This document shows positions 8,623 to 17,131 of a DNA stretch of 64,000 nucleotides, piece by piece. Both the position numbers and the translations under genes were made by a program. How positions within the stretch are numbered: the stretch's first letter is position 1; each line of letters opens with the position of its first letter. The notes beneath the pieces were generated by a model. That model was not told the origin of the DNA, did not search any database, and worked only from the letters and a program-made list of their open reading frames with translations. This DNA is from Chitinivorax tropicus (GTDB taxonomy: Bacteria; Pseudomonadota; Gammaproteobacteria; Burkholderiales; SCOH01), in assembly GCF_014202905.1 (NCBI RefSeq), contig NZ_JACHHY010000005.1, positions 124,001 through 188,000 of the forward strand, given 5' to 3'.

Positions 8623-9255
8623 TCAAACCTGGCGCAGGGCTGGGGTCAGCGTATACCAACCTGTCAGCGATGCCTGAGCAAGGGTGTGCGGTGCGATGGC
8701 CTCACGCACCTGAGTGGCTGTGAATCTGCCCTCTACGGGGCAACGTTCGATATCCAGCGCGTACAACGTAAAGATATAGCGATGCCTGATACTGTCATTC
8801 CAGGGTGGGCAAGGGCCATCGTAGCCATAGTAGTTGCCATGCATGGCGGCATCCCCGGCAAACCAGGCGGTGTAATCATTGACCCCATGACGTGTGCCCG
8901 CAAAGGATGCGGGGCCGGCTTTGCCGCGCGGGGTCACACCATCGCTGTATTGACCTGCCTGGATGCCTTGCTGGTTGGGGTTGATATCGACCATGACCCA
9001 GTGGAAGAAATCCACCCGTGGCAGATCCGCAGGCACGACACGATCCTCTTGATTTACATCATCGCCTCGGCTCGGCACGTCCGGATCATGGCAGATCAAC
9101 ACCAATGAGCGGGTGTCAGCAGGCAAATCGTGCCAAGCCAGATCCGGGTTGCGGTTCGGGGCCAGGGTGACATGCTGCGTCGGGTCGATTTGACCAAAAC
9201 AGTATTCAACAGGGATGGCTTCGCCTTCGCGAAAGGCGTGTGAGGTGAGATACAT
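8623..9255 (-). CDS. PEBP family protein (YbhB/YbcL, Raf-kinase-inhibitor-like)
   Basis: 210 residues from ATG at 9255, with AGGAG at good spacing; an upstream in-frame start at 9270 lacks this. Family landmarks are LVLICHDPDVPSR, DFFHWVMVDI, YTAWFAGDAAMHGNYYGYDGPCPPWND and HRYIFTLYAL. These form the anion-binding pocket of phosphatidylethanolamine-binding-like proteins. No signal peptide is present, so it should be cytoplasmic. Bacterial members have no settled function. It is somewhat longer than YbhB because of inserted loops around residues 60-120. Confidence 0.9.
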   Translation of the reverse strand: MYLTSHAFREGEAIPVEYCFGQIDPTQHVTLAPNRNPDLAWHDLPADTRSLVLICHDPDVPSRGDDVNQEDRVVPADLPRVDFFHWVMVDINPNQQGIQAGQYSDGVTPRGKAGPASFAGTRHGVNDYTAWFAGDAAMHGNYYGYDGPCPPWNDSIRHRYIFTLYALDIERCPVEGRFTATQVREAIAPHTLAQASLTGWYTLTPALRQV

Positions 9256-9367
9256 GATTGCTCCTGGCAACTGAGGTGCTGATGATGCGGTTCAGAGGGT
9301 TGTCGGCCTACAGCGGCAGGCCTTTGTTCAGTGGCGACGACGAGCGGGCTGAGTGAGCCCCGCGACT

Positions 9368-10963
9368 TCAGCCGATTTGCAGATACAGCGGGTTCTCTGG
9401 GTCGATGGCGCGGCCCATGTCACAAATGGTGCGCCAGATGGGCAACCCTTTGACCAAGGTCTCGAACCGTTCGGCGTATTCCGCAAACTTCGCCCGATCA
9501 TTGTCTCGCTGGAAAATCTCGAACAACATCAGCCAGATGTCAAGCTGGTAGGGGTTGCGCTGTACCTCCTCCGCCAACAGCGAGATCGCCTGATCGTGCC
9601 AACCCTGTTTGAGAAAGATCTGCGCCTCTTCGATTAGCCAGCGCTCGTGGTCATTGACGATGATGATATCGTCGTGTTCGATATTGACATCACGGCCTTC
9701 GGCATGAGCAGTGGCTGCCTTTTCTGCGGCCCGTTGCGCCAGGTCATCGCTTGCCTGGCTGGGTGGGGCTTGGTCTGTAGCATCCACATTGGTGGCCAGA
9801 TCGCGATCCGCCAAATGGCGGGCACGATACAGATAGACGAGATAGGCCACGCCACCCATGCCGCCCAGCAATAGCATCCAGAGCAGATAATCGACCCACA
9901 CCGGCCAATGGTTGTGCGGACTATCATGAGCGAGCTGTGGTGCAGAGGGATGGCGGCTCACCGTAGAGGGTGCAGACTTGGCATTGCCGGTGTCGAGCTG
10001 CTGGCGCAACGCTGATAGCTGCTTTTCCAGACTGGTGATCTGATTGTTCAGCCTGAGCATATCGGCAGTCGCATCATCGGCGGCCATGGTCTGCAACAGA
10101 ACCTGCCGCCGCTTCCTTTCTGCTTCACTCAAGGGCGGACGATTCAGGAATTGTGGGTCCAGTGTTTCTGAAATCCGTAGTTGAAAACCCTGCGTCATCG
10201 GCGCTGAGTCCATCTGCAAGGTGGGTACCTCGGTTTGCGCAATTCTCAGCTGGGCAGTCTGGGCTGCTGCTTGTCGTGGCGGCATGGGGGGGCGCTGTTT
10301 GGCTGGTTTGGCCGACACACCCGGCTGCCTCACCACCGTTTCCCGGTTTGTGTTGATCGGCGCAGGGGTCTCATCCGGCTCATCAACAAGCTGCGCCAGC
10401 TCGGCGGGATCGATCAGCACTGTGTATTCACGGGTCAGCTGTCCACCACCACAATTCAACTGCACTGCAAACCGCAGCACAGGCTCAGTGATGCCTTGCA
10501 GTGTGGACAGGCGGATTCTGCCTTGGCCATTGCCACGGGATTCCACCTGGATGCGCGTGTTTGAAAAGGGCAGACTGGCAGTGCTCTGCTCGATGGGCAG
10601 TACCCTTACGCAGCTGCTATCGACCTGATCATCCGACTCAGCCTGAAAGGCGATCTGGGCGCGAAACGGTTGCCCCAGGTGGCTCTTGACCCGGATATCC
10701 TCCAGAATGACCGCATGGGCCAATTGTGAAAGCAGGCAACTTGCAGCCAGCAGACCGGCCCAGGCGGGCTTTTGCCGGACATGACGAACCTGTCGGCTGT
10801 GTAGGGCAGCCGACACAATCGTTTCAATCTGTCGTTGCAATGTGCGGCCTCGCTGTGTCCAAGAAGCAAGGGTGCATGGAATCGTTCTCGTAAACGGGTG
10901 GGGTGGAATGTCCCCGAGTATCAGAATCGGCATGTTATTGGTGTCTATGTTGACAGTTTGCAC
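9368..10963 (-). CDS. FimV-like protein with N-terminal FimV domain, one membrane segment and C-terminal TPR-like domain
   Basis: Up to 531 residues. About residues 65-85 form a signal-like segment ending AHA. Next comes VILEDIRVKSHLGQPFRAQIAF, the FimV N-terminal periplasmic domain. A coiled coil follows (NNQITSLEKQLSALRQQL), then a transmembrane segment (VDYLLWMLLLGGMGGVAYLV), and finally a cytoplasmic tail with DQAISLLAEEVQRNPYQLDIW and the FimV C-terminal motif. FimV/TspA proteins organise polar type IV pili and twitching. The gene is much shorter than Pseudomonas FimV and has no LysM motif that I can see. The start is unsure: GTG 10963, ATG 10933, or a GTG close to the signal segment. 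Confidence 0.7.
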   Translation of the reverse strand: MQTVNIDTNNMPILILGDIPPHPFTRTIPCTLASWTQRGRTLQRQIETIVSAALHSRQVRHVRQKPAWAGLLAASCLLSQLAHAVILEDIRVKSHLGQPFRAQIAFQAESDDQVDSSCVRVLPIEQSTASLPFSNTRIQVESRGNGQGRIRLSTLQGITEPVLRFAVQLNCGGGQLTREYTVLIDPAELAQLVDEPDETPAPINTNRETVVRQPGVSAKPAKQRPPMPPRQAAAQTAQLRIAQTEVPTLQMDSAPMTQGFQLRISETLDPQFLNRPPLSEAERKRRQVLLQTMAADDATADMLRLNNQITSLEKQLSALRQQLDTGNAKSAPSTVSRHPSAPQLAHDSPHNHWPVWVDYLLWMLLLGGMGGVAYLVYLYRARHLADRDLATNVDATDQAPPSQASDDLAQRAAEKAATAHAEGRDVNIEHDDIIIVNDHERWLIEEAQIFLKQGWHDQAISLLAEEVQRNPYQLDIWLMLFEIFQRDNDRAKFAEYAERFETLVKGLPIWRTICDMGRAIDPENPLYLQIG

Positions 10964-11245
10964 CGCTTTTTGAATTCATTCTAGCAAGCAATGTGCCGCT
11001 TGGTTGTGACTTGGGCTCTGCACTGGTCGTGAAATGACATCGACCAGCCTTGATCAGGTTATCTCACCTCTGCACTTCATGCCGTGGCGGATGAGGGCAA
11101 TCGCCCTATGTGGTGAGCTTTTTGGCATAATACGGCCTTCGTTTTTTTCGATGTCGATGCTCGTGGGCGCCTACCACCCGTGCCGCAGGCGCGAGCGGCC
11201 TGTATCCCAGGTCGATCACCATGATGAGCATCCAAGAGCCAGAAT

Positions 11246-11824
11246 TTGAAAACACGCCATCTGCACGACCCTTGGGTTTCATTTGCCCCTGCCCATCCGC
11301 GCCGTCTGCGCCCCTGGCTGAATGAGCGTGGTTCGCTGACCGCCAGGTTGATATCGCACAGCAAACAATTCTGTGTCGAAGTCATCGAGCAGCGCCTCAA
11401 GCCAGTTCAGCACGATGAAGCCCGACTGGTGAAGCTCAACGCTCGTCGCAAAGGGCTGGTGCGAGAAGTCGTGCTAAGGTGTAATGGGGTGCCTGCCGTA
11501 TTTGGCCATACGGTCGTCTGTCCGCAGCATCTGCGCAGAACGTGGCGGTTTCTGGCCCGACTGGGCAATCGCTCGCTTGGCAGCGTCTTGTTCGCCAATC
11601 CGTTGGTGGTGCGACAGCCCCTCCATTTCCAGCGGATCGATCGCCGTCATCCGTTGTATCGTCGCATGGCGACGCTCTTTCCTGATCTGCCTCCCACTTT
11701 GTGGGCCAGGCGTTCAGTCTTTTTGTTGAAACACTCACCAATGCTGGTGACAGAAGTCTTTCTGCCCGCTGTGCTGGATTTGCCAAGAAATGAACTGGAC
11801 TCAACTCAAACAACGCCTGGATGA
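11246..11824 (+). CDS. ubiC: Chorismate lyase
   Basis: 192 residues matching chorismate pyruvate-lyase, which makes 4-hydroxybenzoate for ubiquinone. Landmarks are RPWLNERGSLTARL near the start, REVVLRCNGVPAVFGHTV in the core, and LFANPLVVRQPLHFQRI. The start is TTG at 11246; an ATG at 11221 is in another frame and stops after 35 codons. The gene overlaps ubiA by 35 bases, the standard ubiCA arrangement, so the two steps are co-expressed. Confidence 0.92.
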   Translation: MKTRHLHDPWVSFAPAHPRRLRPWLNERGSLTARLISHSKQFCVEVIEQRLKPVQHDEARLVKLNARRKGLVREVVLRCNGVPAVFGHTVVCPQHLRRTWRFLARLGNRSLGSVLFANPLVVRQPLHFQRIDRRHPLYRRMATLFPDLPPTLWARRSVFLLKHSPMLVTEVFLPAVLDLPRNELDSTQTTPG

Positions 11825-12677
11825 CTACGAAAAACTGATGCGGCTGGACAAGCCTATCGGCATTCTGCTGTTGCTGTGGCCCACGCTGTGGGGTTTGTGG
11901 ATCGCGGCGTATGGTACGCCCGGCTGGATGCTGATCTGGATCTTTGTGTTCGGTACGGTGTTGATGCGTTCAGCAGGCTGTGTGATCAATGACTATGCCG
12001 ATCGTGACATCGACCCCCATGTGGCGCGTACCAAACAACGGCCATTGGCTGCACGGCGTGTCACCACCAAGGAAACCTTGCTGCTGGCGGGTACCTTGTC
12101 GATCTGCGCATTCCTGTTGATCTGGCCTTTGAATGCGCTGACCAAGTGGTTGTCCGTGCCCGCTCTGCTGCTGGCGGCCAGCTACCCTTTCACCAAGCGG
12201 TTTCTCGCCATTCCACAGGCCTATCTGGGTATTGCCTTCAGCTTCGGCATTCCCATGACCTTTGCCGCTGCGCAGGATAGGGTGCCATTGCTGGCCTGGA
12301 TGCTGGTGCTGGTGAACATTTTCTGGGTGATTGCCTATGATACGGCGTACGCCATGGTGGATCGTGAAGATGACCTGAAGATTGGCATCAAGACCTCTGC
12401 CATCACCTTCGGCAACAAGGATGTCGCGGCGATCGTCATCTGTCATCTGCTGTTCCTGGCCGGCATGGCAGTGATCGGCCATCTGATCCGGATGAGCTGG
12501 GTCTACTACACCTGCCTGGGCTTGGCGCTGGCGTTGGTGGGCTATCAATATTACCTGATCAAGGATCGCATTCCCGAGCGGTGCTTCCGTGCATTTCTCG
12601 ACAACAACTGGATCGGCTTGACGATCTTTGTCGGCACTTTTCTACATTATCTGCTGATCAACAAACGCTTCTGGTGA
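11790..12677 (+). CDS. ubiA: 4-hydroxybenzoate polyprenyltransferase
   Basis: 295 residues of an integral membrane prenyltransferase with about nine hydrophobic segments. Both Asp-rich motifs are present: NDYADRDID (NDxxDxxxD) near residue 68, and YAMVDREDDLKIGIKT near residue 190. Together they bind the Mg-diphosphate of the polyprenyl donor. The enzyme attaches the polyprenyl tail to 4-hydroxybenzoate at the inner membrane. It is translationally coupled to ubiC by a 35-base overlap. Confidence 0.97.
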   Translation: MNWTQLKQRLDDYEKLMRLDKPIGILLLLWPTLWGLWIAAYGTPGWMLIWIFVFGTVLMRSAGCVINDYADRDIDPHVARTKQRPLAARRVTTKETLLLAGTLSICAFLLIWPLNALTKWLSVPALLLAASYPFTKRFLAIPQAYLGIAFSFGIPMTFAAAQDRVPLLAWMLVLVNIFWVIAYDTAYAMVDREDDLKIGIKTSAITFGNKDVAAIVICHLLFLAGMAVIGHLIRMSWVYYTCLGLALALVGYQYYLIKDRIPERCFRAFLDNNWIGLTIFVGTFLHYLLINKRFW

Positions 12678-12999
12678 GCGCCTGCCATCAAGCCCGCCGG
12701 TCGCTGGCAGGCGAGGGGCGCGCGGCCTCGCGCTGGCGAATCTGCGAGATCGCCCTGGCCTGCATCCCCCCGGTCATGCCATCTCTGCCAGGCGGCCAAT
12801 CAACGGATGACATTCCGCCGCAAGCATGGCATCGTAGCGCCCCGGAGCCTATGCTGCGAGAGGGGGCAAATTTGTTGAGTGAGTCGGTATCGGATGGGGC
12901 TCGACGCCTTTGCCGCTGACCACAATCCCGATGCAACTTGGTTGCTGCTGAATGCTTAGGCCCCCTTTTTCGTTCATCGTCATCCACCAGAATGCAGTC
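12678..12999. other. Gene-free region after ubiA with GC-rich hairpins
   Basis: No gene is supported; a plus-strand open frame running from inside ubiA to 12919 has ubiA-antiframe composition. The first 60 bases hold two overlapping stem-loops, described separately. The rest presumably carries the promoter of the lipoprotein gene at 13000. Confidence 0.4.
12679..12713 (+). terminator. Possible ubiCA terminator stem-loop
   Basis: CGCCTGCCA (12679-12687) pairs perfectly with TGGCAGGCG (12705-12713), starting two bases after the ubiA stop. There is no T-run after it. A second stem, GCGAGG at 711-716 with CCTCGC at 726-731 (last three digits), shares three bases with it, so the two stems exclude each other. 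Confidence 0.4.
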
Positions 13000-13446
13000 A
13001 TGAAATCATCGCCTGTACTTGCCCTCATCACCTTGACGGCCAGCCTGTTGGCAGGCTGCACCACTCCGACAATACCCCAGACCCCAGCCTCGATCGAAGG
13101 TGTGGGCACCGCACCCAAGCAGACACCTACTGATACCGGCCTCAAAACAGAAATCATCGTGGCGCCGGAAAGCGAATTGACCCAATTCATCACGGCGACC
13201 CAACTCAAGATCAAGCGTCACATCAAGATCCCGAAAAATATGAAAGGTAACCCCGAGGCCGTGTTCTTTGTGACGCTTTCCCCCGCCATGAAGGTATTGA
13301 AGGTCGAGCGCAAAAAGAGCAGCGGTAATGCGGCGTATGACAAATCAGTCCAGAACGCTATCCTTAAAGCCTCTCCATTTCCACCCTGGCCCGCCAGCGA
13401 GCCATTACCGTCTGGACTGATGCTGAAATTCCGCCCTGGGGCTTAG
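13000..13446 (+). CDS. Lipoprotein with a TonB/TolA C-terminal-like domain
   Basis: 148 residues from ATG at 13000, giving a lipoprotein signal SSPVLALITLTASLLAGC with Cys19 as the anchor. After a Pro/Thr-rich linker, residues about 60-148 resemble a TonB or TolA C-terminal domain: IKRHIKIPKNMKGNPEAVFF, VTLSPAMKVLKVERKKSSGN, AYDKSVQNAILKASPFPPWP. The KSSGNAAYDKSV-type phrase is characteristic. A lipid anchor instead of an inner-membrane helix is atypical for an energy transducer, so a TolA-like accessory role is only an inference. It stands alone, convergent with the next gene. Confidence 0.65.
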   Translation: MKSSPVLALITLTASLLAGCTTPTIPQTPASIEGVGTAPKQTPTDTGLKTEIIVAPESELTQFITATQLKIKRHIKIPKNMKGNPEAVFFVTLSPAMKVLKVERKKSSGNAAYDKSVQNAILKASPFPPWPASEPLPSGLMLKFRPGA

Positions 13447-13592
13447 TCCTCATTGATCAGGAACAAGGCGATCCTGTGTGACAGGACTCAGCCGCCGAGT
13501 GGGGGGATCGATACCCGGCTTTTGCATGGCTGTCTGTTTCATCTGGTCGCTGGCTTGAGGCCAGCGACACAGTGGCAGGAAATAGGCAACCG

Positions 13593-14228
13593 CTATTTCT
13601 GGTTGACCCATTTCCCATAGCGGAATCCACCGTCAAAATAGATATCCTTTCCGCCAGGGTTGATGACAGCGGTGGTGGTAAAGGTTTCATCGAGCACGTT
13701 GTCTTTCGCCATCAGCTTGGGCACCTTCATGGCGGGCACGCCCTCTTTCAGCAAGGGGTGCGGGTTGTTGACGCGGAGACGGTATTTGAACGATAGGTAG
13801 CGTGTCGCCCCCAGTTGCATCGTGGGCAGGGCATCCACGACTTTGTCCAGCTGGGCATCTCCCAGGCAGATGCGAGGGCGTGGCTGGGGGATATTGGGCT
13901 CTTGGTCATCGCGGTAGGCAATTTTGCCGGCAGCGGTCAACACATACATCTCCCGCGCTGGGCCGCCATCTTCGCTGACTGGGGTGGATTCAATCAAACC
14001 TGCGTCCTTCAAGGCTGTACAGCCGATACAGGTGTTGATGGCGGCGGGGAAGGGGCCTGCATACACGCACAGGGGGCTGGTTTGGGCCAGGTCAAGTTTC
14101 AACTGGTTGAGAATCGGCTCCCGGTATTGCGTTTCGATGTTGCCGGTACGTTTTCCACCCCAGATGAAGTAATAGACTGCGAACAGAAATAAACTGGCGA
14201 TCAGGCTATAGAACAAGTTTTTCATCAT
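13593..14228 (-). CDS. Membrane-anchored protein of unknown function with a winged-helix-like segment
   Basis: 211 residues. An N-terminal hydrophobic helix (LFYSLIASLFLFAVYYFIW) anchors the protein, with the bulk probably in the periplasm. A Cys-rich stretch follows (SPLCVYAG, NTCIGCTALKDAGLIE). Then comes a pattern, LKDAGLIE ... REMYVLTAAGKIAY, that reads like the recognition helix and wing of a MarR/PadR-type fold, although the location would be wrong for DNA binding. The C-terminal half (FKYRLRVNNPHPLL, TTTAVINPGGKDIYFDGGFRYGKW) is not recognised. No function can be assigned. Confidence 0.65.
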   Translation of the reverse strand: MMKNLFYSLIASLFLFAVYYFIWGGKRTGNIETQYREPILNQLKLDLAQTSPLCVYAGPFPAAINTCIGCTALKDAGLIESTPVSEDGGPAREMYVLTAAGKIAYRDDQEPNIPQPRPRICLGDAQLDKVVDALPTMQLGATRYLSFKYRLRVNNPHPLLKEGVPAMKVPKLMAKDNVLDETFTTTAVINPGGKDIYFDGGFRYGKWVNQK

Positions 14229-14393
14229 TGGTACTTTGTATGGTCAGGTTGGGTGAACATGATTTCATGATGTGCGTCGATCGGATAGGGGCACCTGTCG
14301 TGGCCCCCCGTCAATATAGCCTGCGACATGGCAGAAGTGGCGTCCGATTGGCCGGCCCTCTTCATGAGACCGCACCGGCGGGATCGGGTGGGG

Positions 14394-15170
14394 TCAGGGT
14401 TGCTTGGAGGATTCATGCTGCGATGCGGACGGATGTGGTTGGTATTGCGTTGCGAGCTGCTCCAGCAGGCCGCTTTGTTTCAGTTTCTGGAATGCGTGTT
14501 CGAGGCGCGTGGCCTCAAAAGGCAGTTGGCGCGAGATGGCACATTGCAGCTGGTTACGGCTCTCGACGCGGGTGGCCAGCCGATAAGCCTGCCTGCCAGG
14601 GTCATTTTTCAGCAGGTGTGTGATCTGGATGTCCTTGGCGAGTAGGGCATCGATGCGTCCAATGATCAGTTTGCGATAAGCCTGCTGAACGCTGTTGGAA
14701 TCATCCCGCTGAAAGCGTCCTTGGGCGATGGCCGCTTCCAGCGTCGGGTAGCGGTAGCTTTTCATCATCCCGACCCGTAATGTGTCCAGATCGGTCAGGT
14801 TGATGATATCTGGCGCATCTTTATGAATCAGGTAGCGTTCTTCTTCCTGAATGACCGGGATCGACCACCGCACGGCTTGCGGGTTTTTGAACCAGATCGG
14901 AGAGGTCAGGCAATTGATATGGGCGAGACCTGTTTCGGTGTCTTTTTCGATGCGGGCCCGGGAAGTCATGTAGTAGCTGGGGGTGAGGCCTGCAGCCAGC
15001 GCCAGGGCATCACCCAGCGTTTTCATCAGCCCGCCTTTCAGCTCGTTACCCTGGATGATGGTATAGGGGTCGGAGCTGCCTGGTTCAAAAGCAAAGATCA
15101 GCTTGTCCGCATGGGCGATGTTGGCGGCCAGAAGTGCTGGCAGTAAGACGATGAGCTGGTGTCGGGTCAT
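14394..15170 (-). CDS. Periplasmic solute-binding protein, amino-acid type, without transporter genes
   Basis: 258 residues with a signal peptide ending IAHA at about residue 21. The following fold is that of ABC-type polar-amino-acid binding proteins: DKLIFAFEPGSSDPYTI, GGLMKTLGDALALAAG, an ARIEKDTETGLAHINCL turn, LRVGMMKSYRYPTLEAAI, and LLEQLATQYQ at the end. No permease or ATPase genes adjoin it, so it may serve a distant transporter or act as a sensor partner. It resembles the product at 46521-47246 in type but not closely. Confidence 0.75.
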   Translation of the reverse strand: MTRHQLIVLLPALLAANIAHADKLIFAFEPGSSDPYTIIQGNELKGGLMKTLGDALALAAGLTPSYYMTSRARIEKDTETGLAHINCLTSPIWFKNPQAVRWSIPVIQEEERYLIHKDAPDIINLTDLDTLRVGMMKSYRYPTLEAAIAQGRFQRDDSNSVQQAYRKLIIGRIDALLAKDIQITHLLKNDPGRQAYRLATRVESRNQLQCAISRQLPFEATRLEHAFQKLKQSGLLEQLATQYQPHPSASQHESSKQP

Positions 15171-15286
15171 GACGTAATGAGTGGCGATTCGCGCATTGCT
15201 TCATGATAGCTCTGATCTCGTGATGTCACTGGCTTTGTACACCACATGACGGCCAGCCACTTGGCGGGGAGGTCTATCTGACGGGG

Positions 15287-15841
15287 CTACCGGTGATGGT
15301 CGGGTTCGTGGCATATGGCGCGATGTCGGCGCCAGCAGGCGATGCCCAGCGCGAAGCCCATACAGGGCAGCCAAACCCATCTGAACTCAGACCACAGTAC
15401 GATCAAGCCACGCTCGGACAGGAAGCGTGACAGGCCGATCGGGGACACGCGAATCATCTGAACAGGCGCAAAGAAGCGCTGATCCGACCAGGGCCACAGC
15501 AGCGCAATGCCCAGGCCGCCGGTGGTCAAGGTATCCAGCAGGCCGTGTGAGGCCATCGAGAAAAAGATGAACAGGCTGGCAATCGGAAAGCGGGCGTGCA
15601 GCGGCTTACCGCATAGACCAGCCAGTAAACCCGCCAGGGCGGCAAAAGCCAGCGAGTGGGTCATGCCACGATGACCCATGGCATGGGCGTAGGGAATACC
15701 GAATTTGAAAGCAAGCACATCCAGGTCAGGCAGCATGGCGGCCAACATACCCAGGGCCACCAACCGGCGGGGCAAGATGGCGCGACCACAAGCCAGCCCG
15801 ATGGCGCATGGGACAACGGCATGGGTGAGGATGGTGGGCAT
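15287..15841 (-). CDS. Membrane-bound metal-dependent hydrolase (YdjM/YfhO-like)
   Basis: 184 residues from the ATG at 15841; family proteins start with a similar PTILTHAVV phrase. Five or so hydrophobic segments alternate with putative metal ligands: His in TILTHAV, LPDLDVLAF, HAMGHRGMTHSLAFA and ASHGLLDTLTTGGLG. Proteins of this type (DUF457-like) are inner-membrane; E. coli YdjM is SOS-controlled. Substrate unknown. Two longer in-frame starts (15862 and 15898) exist but begin inside the inverted repeat upstream. Confidence 0.82.
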   Translation of the reverse strand: MPTILTHAVVPCAIGLACGRAILPRRLVALGMLAAMLPDLDVLAFKFGIPYAHAMGHRGMTHSLAFAALAGLLAGLCGKPLHARFPIASLFIFFSMASHGLLDTLTTGGLGIALLWPWSDQRFFAPVQMIRVSPIGLSRFLSERGLIVLWSEFRWVWLPCMGFALGIACWRRHRAICHEPDHHR

Positions 15842-15852
15842 GGTGTCATACA

Positions 15853-15889
15853 AAATCACCATCCGCCAAGAGTTGGCAGATGGTGATTT
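15853..15889. repeat. Long near-perfect inverted repeat
   Basis: AAATCACCATC / GATGGTGATTT pair over 11 bases. After one mismatch GCCAA / TTGGC pair as well, giving a 17-base stem closed by a three-base loop GAG. It sits just upstream of the membrane hydrolase gene (minus strand) and downstream of fbp. It could be a terminator for fbp, although no long T-run follows, or an operator. Confidence 0.65.
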
Positions 15890-16010
15890 GAGAAGCAATG
15901 TGTAAACGGGCCGGGTGGCGCTGGCACGGTATCAGCCAGTGCTTCCTCGTTGCATTGCATATCCAGCCCCGGCAGATCACCTCTTGCTTGCAGGGCCGCC
16001 CCTATTGGGC

Positions 16011-17012
16011 TCAGGACTGGTGGTAGCGGGTGACGACTTCCACTTCCCGCTTCGAGCCGAGGAACACCGCCACGCGCTCATGTAAGGCCGTCGGTTGCAG
16101 GTCGAGAATCCGTTGGTGCCCGTTAGTGGCGGCACCACCTGCCTGCTCGATGATGAAGGACATCGGATTGGCCTCATACATCAGGCGCAATTTGCCGGGC
16201 TTGTTCGGCTCACGTGCATCACGGGGGTAGGTGAAAATGCCACCACGGGTCAGGATGCGATGCACGTCGGCCACCATCGAGGCCACCCAGCGCATATTGT
16301 AATCCTTGCCGCGTGGGCCCTCCTTGCCGGCCAGCAATTCGTCGATATAGCGCTTCACCGGGGCTTCCCAATGGCGCATATTGGACATGTTGATGGCGAA
16401 TTCCTTGGTCTCTTCCGGCACGGTCATATTGGGGTGGGTCAAGATCCAGCTACCGATCTCGGCATCCAGCGTGAAACCATGGACGCCATTGCCCAAGGTC
16501 AACACCAGCATGGTCTGCGGGCCATAGACGGTATAACCGGCGGCGACCTGCTGGGTGCCAGGTTGCAGAAAGACCTTCTCATCGGTGCCATCCACACCGT
16601 CCGGGCAGCGCAACAGCGAGAAGATGGTGCCGACTGAGATATTCACATCGATGTTGGATGAGCCATCCAGCGGGTCGAACAGCAGCAGATAGCCACCCTT
16701 CGGGTAGTCGGTGGGAATCGGGTGCGGATGTTCCATTTCCTCCGACGCGATGGCGGCCAAGTGCCCGCCCCATTCGTTGGCATCCAGCAAGACCTCGTTG
16801 GCGATCACATCCAGTTTTTTCTGTGCTTCGCCCTGAATGTTGCCGGTGCCGGCCTCGCCCAGTACGCCAGCCAGCGCACCCTTGCGGATGGCGTGGTTGA
16901 TTGCCTTACAGGCACGGGCGACGACTTCGATTGACAGGCGCAATTCTGCATCGATGGCGTTGTTTTTACGTTGTTGTTCGATCAGAAAGCGGCTTAGCGA
17001 AATTCGACTCAT
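16011..17012 (-). CDS. fbp: Fructose-1,6-bisphosphatase, class 1
   Basis: 333 residues, the normal class 1 length. Visible motifs are [21 protein letters not shown] (metal-binding Glu residues), [16 protein letters not shown] (the catalytic DPLDGSS), [12 protein letters not shown], and [21 protein letters not shown]. The enzyme carries out the key gluconeogenic step fructose-1,6-bisphosphate to fructose-6-phosphate in the cytoplasm. It is divergent from the PilZ-motif gene, with 119 bases between the two starts. Confidence 0.97.
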   Translation of the reverse strand: MSRISLSRFLIEQQRKNNAIDAELRLSIEVVARACKAINHAIRKGALAGVLGEAGTGNIQGEAQKKLDVIANEVLLDANEWGGHLAAIASEEMEHPHPIPTDYPKGGYLLLFDPLDGSSNIDVNISVGTIFSLLRCPDGVDGTDEKVFLQPGTQQVAAGYTVYGPQTMLVLTLGNGVHGFTLDAEIGSWILTHPNMTVPEETKEFAINMSNMRHWEAPVKRYIDELLAGKEGPRGKDYNMRWVASMVADVHRILTRGGIFTYPRDAREPNKPGKLRLMYEANPMSFIIEQAGGAATNGHQRILDLQPTALHERVAVFLGSKREVEVVTRYHQS

Positions 17013-17131
17013 GTCAGTCTCTCAATGGATGGGTGCGTCGTATTATACCGGGAGTGAGCGTCGTGCTGGCCTGCATGCCGCCTTTACTGCAGAATAACAG
17101 GTTCCTAGGGCTTTGCAGGGCGAAATACGGC

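Noticed and set aside
11221-11328. ATG-started frame overlapping the ubiC start
   Set aside because: It stops after about 35 codons, and the UbiC family sequence is in the TTG frame at 11246.
12581-12919. 112-codon frame across the ubiA end
   Set aside because: It mostly overlaps ubiA in another frame and shows no family features.
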